Positions 14,659 through 23,262 of a DNA stretch of 43,622 nucleotides are shown in pieces. The notes beneath the pieces are model-generated. The model was not told where the DNA came from, ran no database searches, and saw nothing but the letters and a program-made list of their open reading frames with translations. Every line of letters starts with the position of its first letter. Position 1 is the first letter of the stretch. The position numbers were made by a program, and so were the translations under genes. This DNA is from Bacillus sp. REN16 (GTDB lineage: Bacteria; Bacillota; Bacilli; Bacillales; Bacillaceae_L): the NCBI RefSeq assembly GCF_020731355.1, contig NZ_JAJFZK010000022.1:1-43622 (forward strand), written 5' to 3'.

Positions 14659-14877
14659 GTGATCATCATAATAGCAAAAATAAAGGCGTTACCAGAGAAG
14701 ACGGCATTTATGATTAGCTTGTCTATAATCATAATTAGTCCAATCTTTCTTTTTCTTGTTTCACTAATGATCCCAATTGCTAATTGGACGATTATAATTA
14801 TTCAAGTCGTTATCTGGGGTTTTGCTTTTCTTTTTGTTCTAAGTGCAGCTGATAAGAGGCATACACGAATTAAGTAA
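14659..14877 (+). CDS. Two-helix membrane protein with an atypical start
   Basis: Two long hydrophobic helices (SLSIIIISPIFLFLVSLM and WTIIIIQVVIWGFAFLFVL), then a basic tail (ADKRHTRIK). GTG 14659 lies inside the only ribosome binding site (GAGGTGAT at 14656-14663), so it is an unlikely start. In-frame ATA codons at 14668 and 14671 are at the normal distance and would give MAKIKALPEKTAF. Function unknown. Confidence 0.55.
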   Translation: MIIIIAKIKALPEKTAFMISLSIIIISPIFLFLVSLMIPIANWTIIIIQVVIWGFAFLFVLSAADKRHTRIK

Positions 14878-15086
14878 AATCTGATTCGGGAGTTCTATTC
14901 GTCCGTTTTTAACAAGCTGATTAAAGTTCGAAAAGTTTACATAGTTGTCCAAATTATTTCTACACTACACGACTTAGACCACCCTTTGCTCCCTAATAAA
15001 CTTCATATAATCTGTACACGGAGTTTACTTGCCTTTAACATTTAGTTGATATGATTGGTTTATCAACGAATGAGGAGGCATTTTAA

Positions 15087-15884
15087 ATGAATGTGCGTGC
15101 AATTTTTATTGATATGGATGGTACACTGCTGACAGCCTCAAATAATATCTCCCGACGAAATTTGGAAGCCATTTATATGCTGATTAATCAGGGAGTAAAG
15201 GTCTTTCTGGCCACTGGCCGACACTATGAAGTAACGGCTCCCTACCATAAAGAAATTGGATTGCGAACGCCGATGATCTGTTTGAATGGCGCTGCTATTC
15301 ACGAAGCTTTGACGGGAAAAGCATTGCAAATGAGACCTGTCAGTTTAAACGAAGAGCGATTTCATCATCTAACCACTGAAAGACCCTGTAATGTTATCAT
15401 TCATACAGCAGATGGTCTTTATTGTAAGGAAACAAATGAAGAAATCGATTATTGGACACAAGTTGGGCAAATTCCACCGCTGTATATCGGGGATTTAAGG
15501 CAAGCAAATTATCAAGATGTTCTTAAATATAGTGTTCGAACTGGCACAGCAGTTCCTGAGTTTTCAGCTCTTTTTAAACAGGAAGCAGAAGTCATCGATT
15601 GGCATGATGGATTTGAATTGGTTGCTCCTAAAGTTTCGAAATGGTCTGCGATAAGAAGTTTACTTCATGCATACCGAATTAACCCAAAAGAAACGGTAGC
15701 TATTGGAGATGGACCAAATGATATTGAGATGCTTCGTCACGTCGGTACAGGTGTAGCAATGGGGAATGCAAATGATCATGTTAAAGCAGCGGCTGATTTT
15801 GTTACAGGACACCACCAAAACGATGGATTAGCGGAGTTTATCGAACGTTATCTTTATAAACCATATGAACCCTATGTCATGTAA
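15087..15884 (+). CDS. Cof-type HAD phosphatase
   Basis: 265 residues from ATG 15087 with GAGGAGG upstream. HAD motif I is IFIDMDGTLL (nucleophile D9, acid D11), motif II FLATGRHY, motif III a Lys near VSKWSAI, and motif IV GDGPNDIEMLRHVGTGVAMGNA. The long cap between motifs is the C2-type of the Cof family, which dephosphorylates sugar phosphates, pyridoxal phosphate or nucleotides. The exact substrate is not predictable. A terminator follows at 15961. Confidence 0.9.
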   Translation: MNVRAIFIDMDGTLLTASNNISRRNLEAIYMLINQGVKVFLATGRHYEVTAPYHKEIGLRTPMICLNGAAIHEALTGKALQMRPVSLNEERFHHLTTERPCNVIIHTADGLYCKETNEEIDYWTQVGQIPPLYIGDLRQANYQDVLKYSVRTGTAVPEFSALFKQEAEVIDWHDGFELVAPKVSKWSAIRSLLHAYRINPKETVAIGDGPNDIEMLRHVGTGVAMGNANDHVKAAADFVTGHHQNDGLAEFIERYLYKPYEPYVM

Positions 15885-15960
15885 TGGAAGTTGAATGGAT
15901 AAAAGATTGATATATTTAGCAATTTTAATAAAGATGATAACTAAATACTCAATACATTCA

Positions 15961-15992
15961 ACCATATAAGTAAAATTTTTTATATGGTTTTT
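15961..15992 (+). terminator. Intrinsic terminator of the Cof-type phosphatase gene
   Basis: ACCATATAA / TTATATGGT stem followed by TTTTTT. Confidence 0.8.
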
Positions 15993-16082
15993 TCATTTCT
16001 ATTAATGAGTTGTATATTCACCCATTTTTCAAAAAAGAATATTTTAATGATGGAACCTTTTTAAGATGAAGGAGGAGTCTTC

Positions 16083-16868
16083 ATGGGATATTTTGTTACC
16101 GTAGATACTGGCGTGAATTTATATGTTGAAGATATAAACCCTGGGGGAAGTAAGACCATTGTGTTTTTGCATGGTTGGCCGTTAAGCCATAAACAGTTTG
16201 AGTATCAGTATAATGTTCTTCCTGCAATGGGATTTCGATGTATTGGCATTGATTGGAGAGGGTTCGGAAAGTCTGATAAACCAATTAGTGGTTATACGTT
16301 TAACAGACTTGCAGATGATATCCGAACACTTATTGGTGTACTACAACTAAAAAATGTTACCCTCGTAGGTCACTCGACTGGTGGGGCGATCGCCATTCGA
16401 TATATGTCTCGTCACAACGGTTTTGGGGTATCAAAGCTTGTTCTTGTTGACGCAGCTGCTCCAACCGGATTTACCACAGAAACGGCGAATACTTTTCTTA
16501 AACAAATTTCAAATGATCGCCCTAAAATGATGCAAGACATAACGGATGCTTTTTTCTTTCAGTATATTACTAAACCTTTCTCGGATTGGTTTTTTCAAAT
16601 GGGCTTAGAAGCTGCAAATTGGTCGACGGCTGCTATTGTAAATACTTTAAGAGATGAAAAATTGTATGCCGATCTTCTCAAAGTTAATGTTCCCACTTTA
16701 ATCGTTCATGGGATTCATGACAAGGTAATTCCATTTGCACAAGCACACGAGCTAAACCAAAGTATAAGAAATTCTCAGCTTGTTCCGTTTCAATATAGCG
16801 GTCATGGTGCTTTCTGGGAAGAACGTGATAAATTTAACAAGCTAGTAACAGCTTTCCACAATTCGTAA
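16083..16868 (+). CDS. Alpha/beta hydrolase, non-heme chloroperoxidase/esterase type
   Basis: 261 residues from ATG 16083 with AAGGAGGAG upstream. The catalytic triad can be placed: S98 in GHSTGG, D213 in GIHDKVIP and H241 in SGHGAF. The oxyanion region FLHGWPLSHKQFE and the segment GIDWRGFGKSDKP are typical of the chloroperoxidase-like esterases (B. subtilis YdjP-type). It probably hydrolyses small esters or lactones; the halogenating activity of the family is often incidental. Stands alone, converging with the LysE gene. Confidence 0.85.
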   Translation: MGYFVTVDTGVNLYVEDINPGGSKTIVFLHGWPLSHKQFEYQYNVLPAMGFRCIGIDWRGFGKSDKPISGYTFNRLADDIRTLIGVLQLKNVTLVGHSTGGAIAIRYMSRHNGFGVSKLVLVDAAAPTGFTTETANTFLKQISNDRPKMMQDITDAFFFQYITKPFSDWFFQMGLEAANWSTAAIVNTLRDEKLYADLLKVNVPTLIVHGIHDKVIPFAQAHELNQSIRNSQLVPFQYSGHGAFWEERDKFNKLVTAFHNS

Positions 16869-16890
16869 AAAATTTGCTATTGGAGATGTA

Positions 16891-17493
16891 TCACACCAAC
16901 CCAATCAACAGATAAATCGCTGTTCCCCAGATAAAGATGGCAGAGCATTTGTTGAATATCTTCATTAAAACCCCAGTACCATCTATCTTTTTCATAACTG
17001 CACCAGCAAACGTTAATCCAAAGAACCACATCCATGAAACGAAAATGCAAGCAACGGTAAATAAGATTTGATCTGTTCCAACATATTTTAGTGCACTTGT
17101 CCCAATCACACCGACGATATCTAAAATGGCATGGGGATTTAACAATGAAACGGATGAAGCAAAAATGATTTGTTGCCGGATTGGTAAGGCTTGGTTCGTT
17201 TCATTTTCAGTTGGCTCAGACCGCCAAATCGCATATCCCATGTAAAGTAAAAATAAAATCCCGGCACTCATCAGGGTAATCCGCAGCCATTCAAATTGTA
17301 AAACGATAGCGGATAAACCAAATACAGCTAAAAGAATTAAAAGTGTATCACATAATCCAGCTGTGATGGTCGCAGGAAAGGCTCGAAGTAGTTTTGTCTG
17401 TGTAGCACCCTGTGAAAAAACAAATACATTTTGGACCCCTAAGGGTAAAATAAGTCCGAATGCTAAGATGATTCCATGCAGAATCGCTTCCAT
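16891..17493 (-). CDS. LysE/ArgO-family amino acid exporter (YisU-like)
   Basis: 200 residues from ATG 17493 with about six membrane helices. The family signature is at the N-terminus (GIILAFGLILPLGVQNVFVFSQGA), and SLLNPHAILDIVGVIG contains the conserved NPH. These proteins export basic amino acids such as lysine or arginine. It converges with the alpha/beta hydrolase and diverges from the MFS gene at 17679; no LysR-type regulator is adjacent. Confidence 0.88.
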   Translation of the reverse strand: MEAILHGIILAFGLILPLGVQNVFVFSQGATQTKLLRAFPATITAGLCDTLLILLAVFGLSAIVLQFEWLRITLMSAGILFLLYMGYAIWRSEPTENETNQALPIRQQIIFASSVSLLNPHAILDIVGVIGTSALKYVGTDQILFTVACIFVSWMWFFGLTFAGAVMKKIDGTGVLMKIFNKCSAIFIWGTAIYLLIGLV

Positions 17494-17678
17494 TATATCA
17501 ATCCTTTCCTATCCTATCTTACTATGACGCATAGAAATCTACTACTGAAATTTCGTATATTTTCCAGTCTCTTAAGAGTAATGTAATTGAGTTTTTTCAA
17601 TTTTAATATGTTATTCTTGAGTATACTTTCATCAACAGACAGTATAGAATGTAGGATTTCATTAGGAAGGAAGACAAC

Positions 17679-18848
17679 ATGGATAAACGTATATATTTTT
17701 TAATGATCATAGCCTTTATCATTGGGATGGTTGAACTGATCATTAGTGGGATTGTAGACTTAATTGCAGAAGATTTAAATGTGAGCATCGGACAAGTTGG
17801 TTTGCTGATCACTGTTTTTGCTGTCATTTTTGCAGTTGCATCGCCAATACTTCTTGTCATGACAGCTAAAATCGAAAGAAAACGGCTAACATTGGTTTGT
17901 TTATATATCTTTTTAGTTGGTTGTATCGTAACAGTATTTGCGCCAACTTTTTCTATTTTGTTTATCGGAAGAATTATTTTAGCGTTTAGTGGTGCGTTAT
18001 TAATTATCTTATGTTTAGTGATGGCCCCTAGCTTAGTTAGTGAACAATATAAAGGTAGAGCGATTGGGATTGTCTCTATGGGAGTAAGTGCATCGTTGGT
18101 TTTAGGGGTGCCAATCGGGCTGATTATGGGTAATAATTTTGGCTGGAGAGCACCATTCGTACTTATTACTGTATTGACGGCTTTATCGATTATCGGTGTA
18201 CATTTATTTATGGGACGTATAAATCCTAAACCTCAAATCCCATTGAGACAACAACTAGCAGCATTAAAAAAACACAAAATTACGTTAGGGCTAACGACAA
18301 CATTTCTGTATATGACAGGTCATACGATTATGTATGCTTATTTTAAGCCTTATTTAGAACTAACCACTGATTTTAACGCTTTTTGGATAAGTATCATCTA
18401 TTTCATTTTTGGATTTGTGGCAGTAAGTGGCGGAGGGCTTGGCGGTGTGATGGCAGATTTGTTTGGATCCCGAAAAACGATGGTAATTTCTCTAGTTGTC
18501 TTTAGTGCGGTATTCTTTATATTTCCATATACAACAGATATCGTTCCGATATTTCTCATCGTCCTTATTGTTTGGGGGATTCTCAGTTGGGCAATCTCGC
18601 CAGCGATGCAATCCTATTTGATTGAGATCGCACCTGAATCTTCGGAAATTCAGCAAAGCTTGAATAATTCAGCCCTTCATTTGGGTGTTGCGGTTGGCTC
18701 AGTAATTGGAGCAGGAATTGTAGATACACTGTCAGTTGAAGTAAATCCATTTGCGGGCGGAATCTTTATCATCTTATCATTCATTACCGTAGTCATTTCG
18801 GTTAAAAGTAAGGAAAAGAATACTTACAAAACAAAGAGTGCGATTTGA
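17679..18848 (+). CDS. DHA1-type MFS efflux transporter
   Basis: 389 residues with 12 membrane helices. Drug:H+ antiporter features: helix 1 acidic residue (GMVELIISGIVDLIA), loop 2-3 TAKIERKRL, motif C-like GVSASLVLGVPIGLIMGNNFGWRAPF, and a GGVMADLFGSRKT loop 8-9. Length and pattern fit the AraJ/YdhL/YtbD group that exports sugars, purine analogues or drugs. ATG 17679 follows GGAAGGAAG. It has its own terminator overlapping the stop codon. Divergent from the LysE gene, leaving a 185-bp shared promoter region. Confidence 0.88.
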   Translation: MDKRIYFLMIIAFIIGMVELIISGIVDLIAEDLNVSIGQVGLLITVFAVIFAVASPILLVMTAKIERKRLTLVCLYIFLVGCIVTVFAPTFSILFIGRIILAFSGALLIILCLVMAPSLVSEQYKGRAIGIVSMGVSASLVLGVPIGLIMGNNFGWRAPFVLITVLTALSIIGVHLFMGRINPKPQIPLRQQLAALKKHKITLGLTTTFLYMTGHTIMYAYFKPYLELTTDFNAFWISIIYFIFGFVAVSGGGLGGVMADLFGSRKTMVISLVVFSAVFFIFPYTTDIVPIFLIVLIVWGILSWAISPAMQSYLIEIAPESSEIQQSLNNSALHLGVAVGSVIGAGIVDTLSVEVNPFAGGIFIILSFITVVISVKSKEKNTYKTKSAI

Positions 18849-18871
18849 GTTATTCAAATCGTGCTCTTTTT
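18836..18871 (+). terminator. Intrinsic terminator of the DHA1 transporter gene
   Basis: GAGTGCGATTTGA - GTTA - TTCAAATCGTGCTC followed by TTTTT; the left arm overlaps the last codons and stop. Confidence 0.8.
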
Positions 18872-18961
18872 ATTTATATTTTTTGCATTTTTAAAGAAGG
18901 TTTTCAAAAAGATCAGGAGAATAAGAAGTATATGCCAAATTTTAGAAGACGGTGATATAAA

Positions 18962-19231
18962 TTGGAACAAAATAATCGATTACGAATCAAAAAGCGCTTT
19001 ACCACACTAGATAAAATACAAATTGTGATTTCAATAATTCCTGCATTATTGGTAATACTCATTTTTACAAATTCAAGATTTGATTGGTTAATAAAAATTG
19101 TACATATTTTAATCGCTTTAAATCTAATCATTTATGCGGTTCAGTGGTTGGTTGAAAAAAGGAAAACTTCTTCTTCCATCTTAATTATATTCATGGCTTT
19201 ATTGATTATTTTTCTCACAATATTTTCATGA
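18962..19231 (+). CDS. Three-helix membrane protein, unknown function
   Basis: 89 residues from TTG 18962 behind GACGGTGA. A basic N-terminus (RLRIKKRFTTLDK) is followed by three hydrophobic segments (VISIIPALLVILIF, IVHILIALNLIIYAVQWL, ILIIFMALLIIFLTIF). No motif is recognised. It precedes another small membrane protein by 39 nt; the two may be co-transcribed. Confidence 0.65.
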   Translation: MEQNNRLRIKKRFTTLDKIQIVISIIPALLVILIFTNSRFDWLIKIVHILIALNLIIYAVQWLVEKRKTSSSILIIFMALLIIFLTIFS

Positions 19232-19270
19232 TGATTTACTTTACTAACATAGCAAAAATGGAGGCAAATA

Positions 19271-19447
19271 ATGAAAATGAACAATTGGTGGTATAGCTTT
19301 TACTTCATGGTTTTAGGGGTTGTATCTTTTTTTACCGGTGAAATAGTCACATTTATCATGTTAGGGTTTATATTACTAGCTTTAAATAATATCAACTCCA
19401 CGCTTAAAAAAATTTACAAACAAAATAACGCAGACAAGCAAGATTAA
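19271..19447 (+). CDS. Small membrane protein with basic C-terminal tail
   Basis: 58 residues from ATG 19271, with GGAGG at 19260-19264. Two hydrophobic segments (WWYSFYFMVLGVVSFF and GEIVTFIMLGFILLAL) are followed by a polar tail with a possible short coil (NNINSTLKKIYKQNNADKQD). The organisation recalls the TM-plus-helix microproteins elsewhere in the window, but with two membrane helices. Lies between the 18962 gene and a nucleotidyltransferase. Confidence 0.55.
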   Translation: MKMNNWWYSFYFMVLGVVSFFTGEIVTFIMLGFILLALNNINSTLKKIYKQNNADKQD

Positions 19448-19482
19448 TATGCGAATAAAAAATCATGCATAGAGAGGTAATA

Positions 19483-20049
19483 ATGTTAAGAAACGAAGAA
19501 GATGTTATAAAACTAATTTCCGAAGATGATAGGATGATGGAAATACTAAAGGCTGCTAAATCATTACAATTGCCTGATTGGTGGATTTGTGCAGGGTTTG
19601 TACGCTCAAAAATATGGGATACATTACATGATTTTAGCGGAAGAACCAATACACCTGATGTAGATGTTATATATTTTGATAAGGATAACTTGGAAGAGTC
19701 AATAGAGAAGCTCTTTGAAGATAAATTAAGAAGTATAATTCCTGACATTCCATGGTCGGTAAAAAATGAAGCAAGAATGCACGTCGTAAACAAGATTCCC
19801 CCTTATACATCGGCTGTTGATGCCATTTCAAAATTTCCTGAAACAGCAACTGCTCTTGGGGTAAAAATAGACGATACAGAAAAGGTAATTCTGACGGCTC
19901 CTTGTGGACTAGAGGATGTTTTAAATTTGGAAGTAAAGCCCACAGCGTTTTTTACAGAAACGAAAGCACGGATTGCGATTTATGAGGAGCGCATAATTAA
20001 GAAAAACTGGAAATCAATTTGGCCTAAGATAAAGGTTCATCATATATAA
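19483..20049 (+). CDS. Nucleotidyltransferase family protein (NTP_transf_6, COG3575)
   Basis: 188 residues from ATG 19483, set by GAGAGGT just upstream. It matches the DUF925 nucleotidyltransferase-like family: WWICAGFVRSKIWDTLH, then TPDVDVIYFD with the two metal-binding Asp, NEARMHVVN, and PTAFFTETKARIAIYEERI near the C-terminus. The biochemical substrate of the family is not known. Stands before a serine hydrolase gene with 34 nt between them. Confidence 0.8.
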   Translation: MLRNEEDVIKLISEDDRMMEILKAAKSLQLPDWWICAGFVRSKIWDTLHDFSGRTNTPDVDVIYFDKDNLEESIEKLFEDKLRSIIPDIPWSVKNEARMHVVNKIPPYTSAVDAISKFPETATALGVKIDDTEKVILTAPCGLEDVLNLEVKPTAFFTETKARIAIYEERIIKKNWKSIWPKIKVHHI

Positions 20050-20083
20050 AATATTTTTTCGATGGGTAAAGGGGACTCAATCT

Positions 20084-21121
20084 ATGAAATTAAAAAATAT
20101 GAATATACCAGAGCTTATGAATCATTATCATGTGCCTGGTTTGAGTCTTGCCTTAATTGAAAGAGGGCAAATCAGTGCAATAAAAAACTATGGTGTCTTA
20201 GAGGCAGGTACGACTAAATATGTTACCAAAAATTCCATTTTTAGTGCATGTTCAATCAGTAAGTTTTTAACCGGAATAGTAGCTATAAACTTAACCGATT
20301 GTGGCTATCTCGATTTAGATGAAGATGTAAACTCAAAACTACAAACCTGGAACGTACCTGAAAATGAATACACTAAAACTAAAAAGGTTACTTTACGAAA
20401 CTTGCTTAGCCATCAATCTGGAATTGTGGATCCTAAACATAGTTTTTCTGAGCTGAAATCAGGGAAAGGTATTCCTTCAATGGTCGATTTGTTAGCGGGA
20501 AAAACACCTTATTGCCACGAGCCAATAGCAGTAAAATATGAACCCGAAAGTGAATTCCATTATTCGGATGCAGGCTTTTGTGTAATTCAACAGTTGATTG
20601 AAGACGTGACAGAAAAGCCATTTAACCAGATTGTGAATGAACTTGTATTTAATCCATTAAGGATGAAAGATAGCCTATTTGTAACGCAAACCACGGATAT
20701 AGGAAATGAAAACTTTTCTAGTGGACATAACAGAAATGGAGTAGTTGTAGCTGGAAACTATCCGATTTATGCATACCCAACGGCTTCAGGACTCTGGACA
20801 ACTACTACTGACCTCGCACGATTGGTTCTTGAATTAATGAATGCTTTAAAAGATGAAAGTAAAATCGGCATTTCTGCAAGTTTAGCAAAGGAAATGATAA
20901 GCTCTCAAAGGGGCAAGGAGTGGTGTGGATTAGGAGTGTTTTTAAGCGGTGAAGGAACAGAACTTGAAATTTCTTCACTTGGTTGGGGAGTAGGATTTCA
21001 ATGTATGATGGCCGCATTTCCCCATCAAGAGAGCGGTGCTGTGATCATGACGAACGCTGAATTAGGGGTTCATCAACTGGATGGGATTATCGGTGAAATA
21101 TACAGGACCCTAGAAATGTAA
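20084..21121 (+). CDS. Class C beta-lactamase-fold serine hydrolase
   Basis: 345 residues from ATG 20084. The SxxK motif is S57-I-S-K60 (FSACSISKFLTG) and the Tyr motif is Y160-S-D (FHYSDAGF). LRNLLSHQSGIVD and YAYPTASGLWTTTTDLARLVLELM are typical of the AmpC-like esterase/peptidase family. There is no signal peptide or membrane anchor, so it is probably cytoplasmic, unlike most true beta-lactamases. Likely an esterase, amidase or peptidase. It precedes a GNAT gene by 24 nt. Confidence 0.85.
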   Translation: MKLKNMNIPELMNHYHVPGLSLALIERGQISAIKNYGVLEAGTTKYVTKNSIFSACSISKFLTGIVAINLTDCGYLDLDEDVNSKLQTWNVPENEYTKTKKVTLRNLLSHQSGIVDPKHSFSELKSGKGIPSMVDLLAGKTPYCHEPIAVKYEPESEFHYSDAGFCVIQQLIEDVTEKPFNQIVNELVFNPLRMKDSLFVTQTTDIGNENFSSGHNRNGVVVAGNYPIYAYPTASGLWTTTTDLARLVLELMNALKDESKIGISASLAKEMISSQRGKEWCGLGVFLSGEGTELEISSLGWGVGFQCMMAAFPHQESGAVIMTNAELGVHQLDGIIGEIYRTLEM

Positions 21122-21145
21122 CAAGATTGAATGGAGGTTTCGGAA

Positions 21146-21598
21146 ATGAAAGTCATATCCGTTAAAGAAAATCCTGAATATATGAAAAGTGGGATCACCT
21201 ATTTTCAAAGTAAATGGGCAAGTGAGGAAAGCAAGAAGGTATATGAAGATTGTATTGAACATTGCATTACGAGCCCAAATCCATTGCCTCAATGGTATCT
21301 CTTGATGGATGACGATAAAATAATTGGCTGTGCAGGATTGATTACAAATGATTTTATTAGCCGAATGGACCTGTATCCTTGGGTGTGCGCTGTATATATT
21401 GAAGAGGAATATAGAGGAAATAATTATAGTGCAGTTTTGCTTGAGCGAGCTAAGAATGATGCAAAAAAAGGTGGTTTTTTGAACCTATACCTCTGTACAG
21501 ATCATATCGGATTATATGAAAAATATGGGTTTAAGCATATCGGCACAGGCTACCATCCTTGGGGAGACAGCTCACGAATATACGTATCGGCGTTATAA
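21146..21598 (+). CDS. GNAT family N-acetyltransferase
   Basis: 150 residues from ATG 21146, chosen because GGAGG at 21133-21137 is well spaced. GNAT motif A is VCAVYIEEEYRGNNYSAVLLERA (acetyl-CoA loop EEYRGNNYS), and the C-terminal part YEKYGFKHIGTGYHPWGDSSRIYV matches the subgroup of Bacillus GNATs whose substrate is unknown. Likely co-transcribed with the serine hydrolase. Confidence 0.85.
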   Translation: MKVISVKENPEYMKSGITYFQSKWASEESKKVYEDCIEHCITSPNPLPQWYLLMDDDKIIGCAGLITNDFISRMDLYPWVCAVYIEEEYRGNNYSAVLLERAKNDAKKGGFLNLYLCTDHIGLYEKYGFKHIGTGYHPWGDSSRIYVSAL

Positions 21599-21669
21599 AT
21601 AAAAATTATAAGTATGATTATGATACAGAACAAATTCTAGGTATAATATAAAAAGGAGGCGGTTTCTAA

Positions 21670-21978
21670 ATGAAAATATATGTTAAAAACAATGATGGAA
21701 CAGTGCACGAGGCAATTAAGACAGACAATAACCAATACACCTTTATCACAGAAAATAAAGCGTATTACCTCACTTTAACAGAAGCCAATGGGAAGGGTGA
21801 CGATTGTAACCTTACAGAAGACCAAAAAGCGAAAATAACAAAAGCAATCTTTTCAAATGAGGATGTACTGGACCAATTAAGAGACGCAAGAAAAAACAGA
21901 GATAGGGATTTTTCATATTATAGCGGCGATGAAAATGAATTCGACAAGTTGATAGATGAGGTCAACAATGACAAGTAA
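21670..21978 (+). CDS. Unknown protein, first gene of an overlapping pair
   Basis: 102 residues from ATG 21670, preceded by AAAAGGAGGCGG. Two regions: a strand-rich N-terminus (MKIYVKNNDGTVHEAIKTD, YTFITENKAYYLTL), then a highly charged helical C-terminus (AKITKAIFSNEDVLDQLRDARKNRDRD, DENEFDKLIDEVNNDK). No DNA-binding motif seen. It overlaps the next gene by 11 nt, so translation is coupled. An acidic, helix-ending small protein ahead of a basic small protein recalls antitoxin-toxin layouts, but the family is not recognised. Confidence 0.6.
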   Translation: MKIYVKNNDGTVHEAIKTDNNQYTFITENKAYYLTLTEANGKGDDCNLTEDQKAKITKAIFSNEDVLDQLRDARKNRDRDFSYYSGDENEFDKLIDEVNNDK

Positions 21979-22300
21979 TGAAATACGTTATGAGGTAGTA
22001 TGGGGGATTAAGGCGAGGGTTAGACTTGCGGAAATGCAACCCTTTAAGATAAATCCAAAACTTGTATTTCGAAATTCAAAAGATCAACTGGCTCTGAAGC
22101 CAAAAGATAAGGCATTGGGATTTGTTGATAATCGTGGATTTGAATTTGATGGATATTATTGGGCTTACATCAATAATGTAATTATAGTCTATCAAGTACT
22201 TGATGAAGAAAATTTGGTTTTGGTTGATGCCTGTTATTCTGCTTTAACAGGGTTTGCCCTTAAAACTTTTTTTGGCGAACACGATACAGACCCGCTTTAA
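21968..22300 (+). CDS. Unknown protein, second gene of an overlapping pair; RelE/ParE-like pattern
   Basis: 110 residues from ATG 21968, with GAGG at 21958-21961; ATG 21956 overlaps that site. The start YEVVWGIKARVRLAEMQPFK and the strand pair YYWAYINNVIIVYQVLDEENLVLVDAC weakly resemble RelE/ParE toxins, which carry a basic N-terminal helix and an antiparallel C-terminal sheet. The catalytic residues of RelE are not clearly present. There is no terminator between the two genes. Toxin identity is an inference from layout. Confidence 0.6.
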   Translation: MTSNEIRYEVVWGIKARVRLAEMQPFKINPKLVFRNSKDQLALKPKDKALGFVDNRGFEFDGYYWAYINNVIIVYQVLDEENLVLVDACYSALTGFALKTFFGEHDTDPL

Positions 22301-22370
22301 GGGCAGATAGCAAATAGATTGTGGATCATTTCATAATTAGTAATATAGTCGAACGTGATAATTTCACCGG

Positions 22371-23111
22371 TTACTCCGCTAACTTCATACAACAAAACAC
22401 CAACACAATCGGAATCCGCTGCCTTCTTTTAAACTCTTCTTCATTGGAAAAATGCTCAAGCATAGGAGTTCCCTCACGCAAGTCAACGAGCTTAAAACCA
22501 GACATTGTCAGTTTACGGAAATACTGTTCAATGGTCCGATGGTATTTGACAACAATCTGGCCAATCCATGTTTCCTTTCTTTCGCCATCTAAAAAATAAT
22601 CATCAACAACCCAGTTCTCACGCTTCTCGCCTGTTTGTTTACTTATGAAAGAAGAGGTGATGAGGGGATGCTGCACACTAAACACAAATTTTCCATTTTC
22701 TTTTAATGATTTATACACATTTTGAAAAAGGGTATGAATATCTGAAACATAATGAATTGCAAAGCGGGAAGTAATAATATCGAATTCGTTTGAAGGGAAT
22801 CTGTATGTCTCCATGGATTCGTGTATAACTGTTCCGCCTGAACTGTCCAAATTAAGCATTGCAGCTTTAACCATCTGTTCAGACCCTTCAACACCAATGT
22901 ATGAAGATGCACCCTGATGGAGTAAATCTTTACCAAATGAAGCATCCCCACAACCTAAATCCAGAATCCTTTTATTCTGAAAATCACCGATCAGTTCATA
23001 GACGACCGGACTTTCGATTGCATTATTGGGACTATCCTTTCTGCCCCGACGCTTCATATAGTTTCTAAAAAAATCCTCTTGGTCATATGCGCTTGCCCCT
23101 CTAAATTCCAT
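22371..23111 (-). CDS. Class I SAM-dependent methyltransferase
   Basis: 246 residues from ATG 23111. Methyltransferase motif I is IGDFQNKRILDLGCGDASFGK (DLGCG), the acidic residue after strand 2 is YIGVEGSEQM, motif II is FDIITSRFAIHYVSD, and motif III is SLKENGKFVFSVQHP. The acceptor substrate is not predictable; the fold matches the UbiE/Methyltransf_11 group. It is divergent from a second methyltransferase, with a family C hairpin in between. Confidence 0.85.
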   Translation of the reverse strand: MEFRGASAYDQEDFFRNYMKRRGRKDSPNNAIESPVVYELIGDFQNKRILDLGCGDASFGKDLLHQGASSYIGVEGSEQMVKAAMLNLDSSGGTVIHESMETYRFPSNEFDIITSRFAIHYVSDIHTLFQNVYKSLKENGKFVFSVQHPLITSSFISKQTGEKRENWVVDDYFLDGERKETWIGQIVVKYHRTIEQYFRKLTMSGFKLVDLREGTPMLEHFSNEEEFKRRQRIPIVLVFCCMKLAE

Positions 23112-23217
23112 AAAACCAATCCCCTTTCACACCATTATAATCATTGCTATTGGCTATTTTACCATGTATTGTAAGAACATAGAATATATTCGTAATTTAG
23201 TAATAACAAGTTAATGT

Positions 23218-23236
23218 GGGACAATGAACCTGTCCC
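23218..23236 (+). repeat. Repeat family C hairpin
   Basis: GGGACA - ATGAACC - TGTCCC, followed by CATGACCCATGAAAGGAG, which merges into the ribosome binding site of the next gene. The same sequence pattern with the same distance to the ribosome binding site occurs at 33877. Confidence 0.6.
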
Positions 23237-23262
23237 CATGACCCATGAAAGGAGAATGCTCG

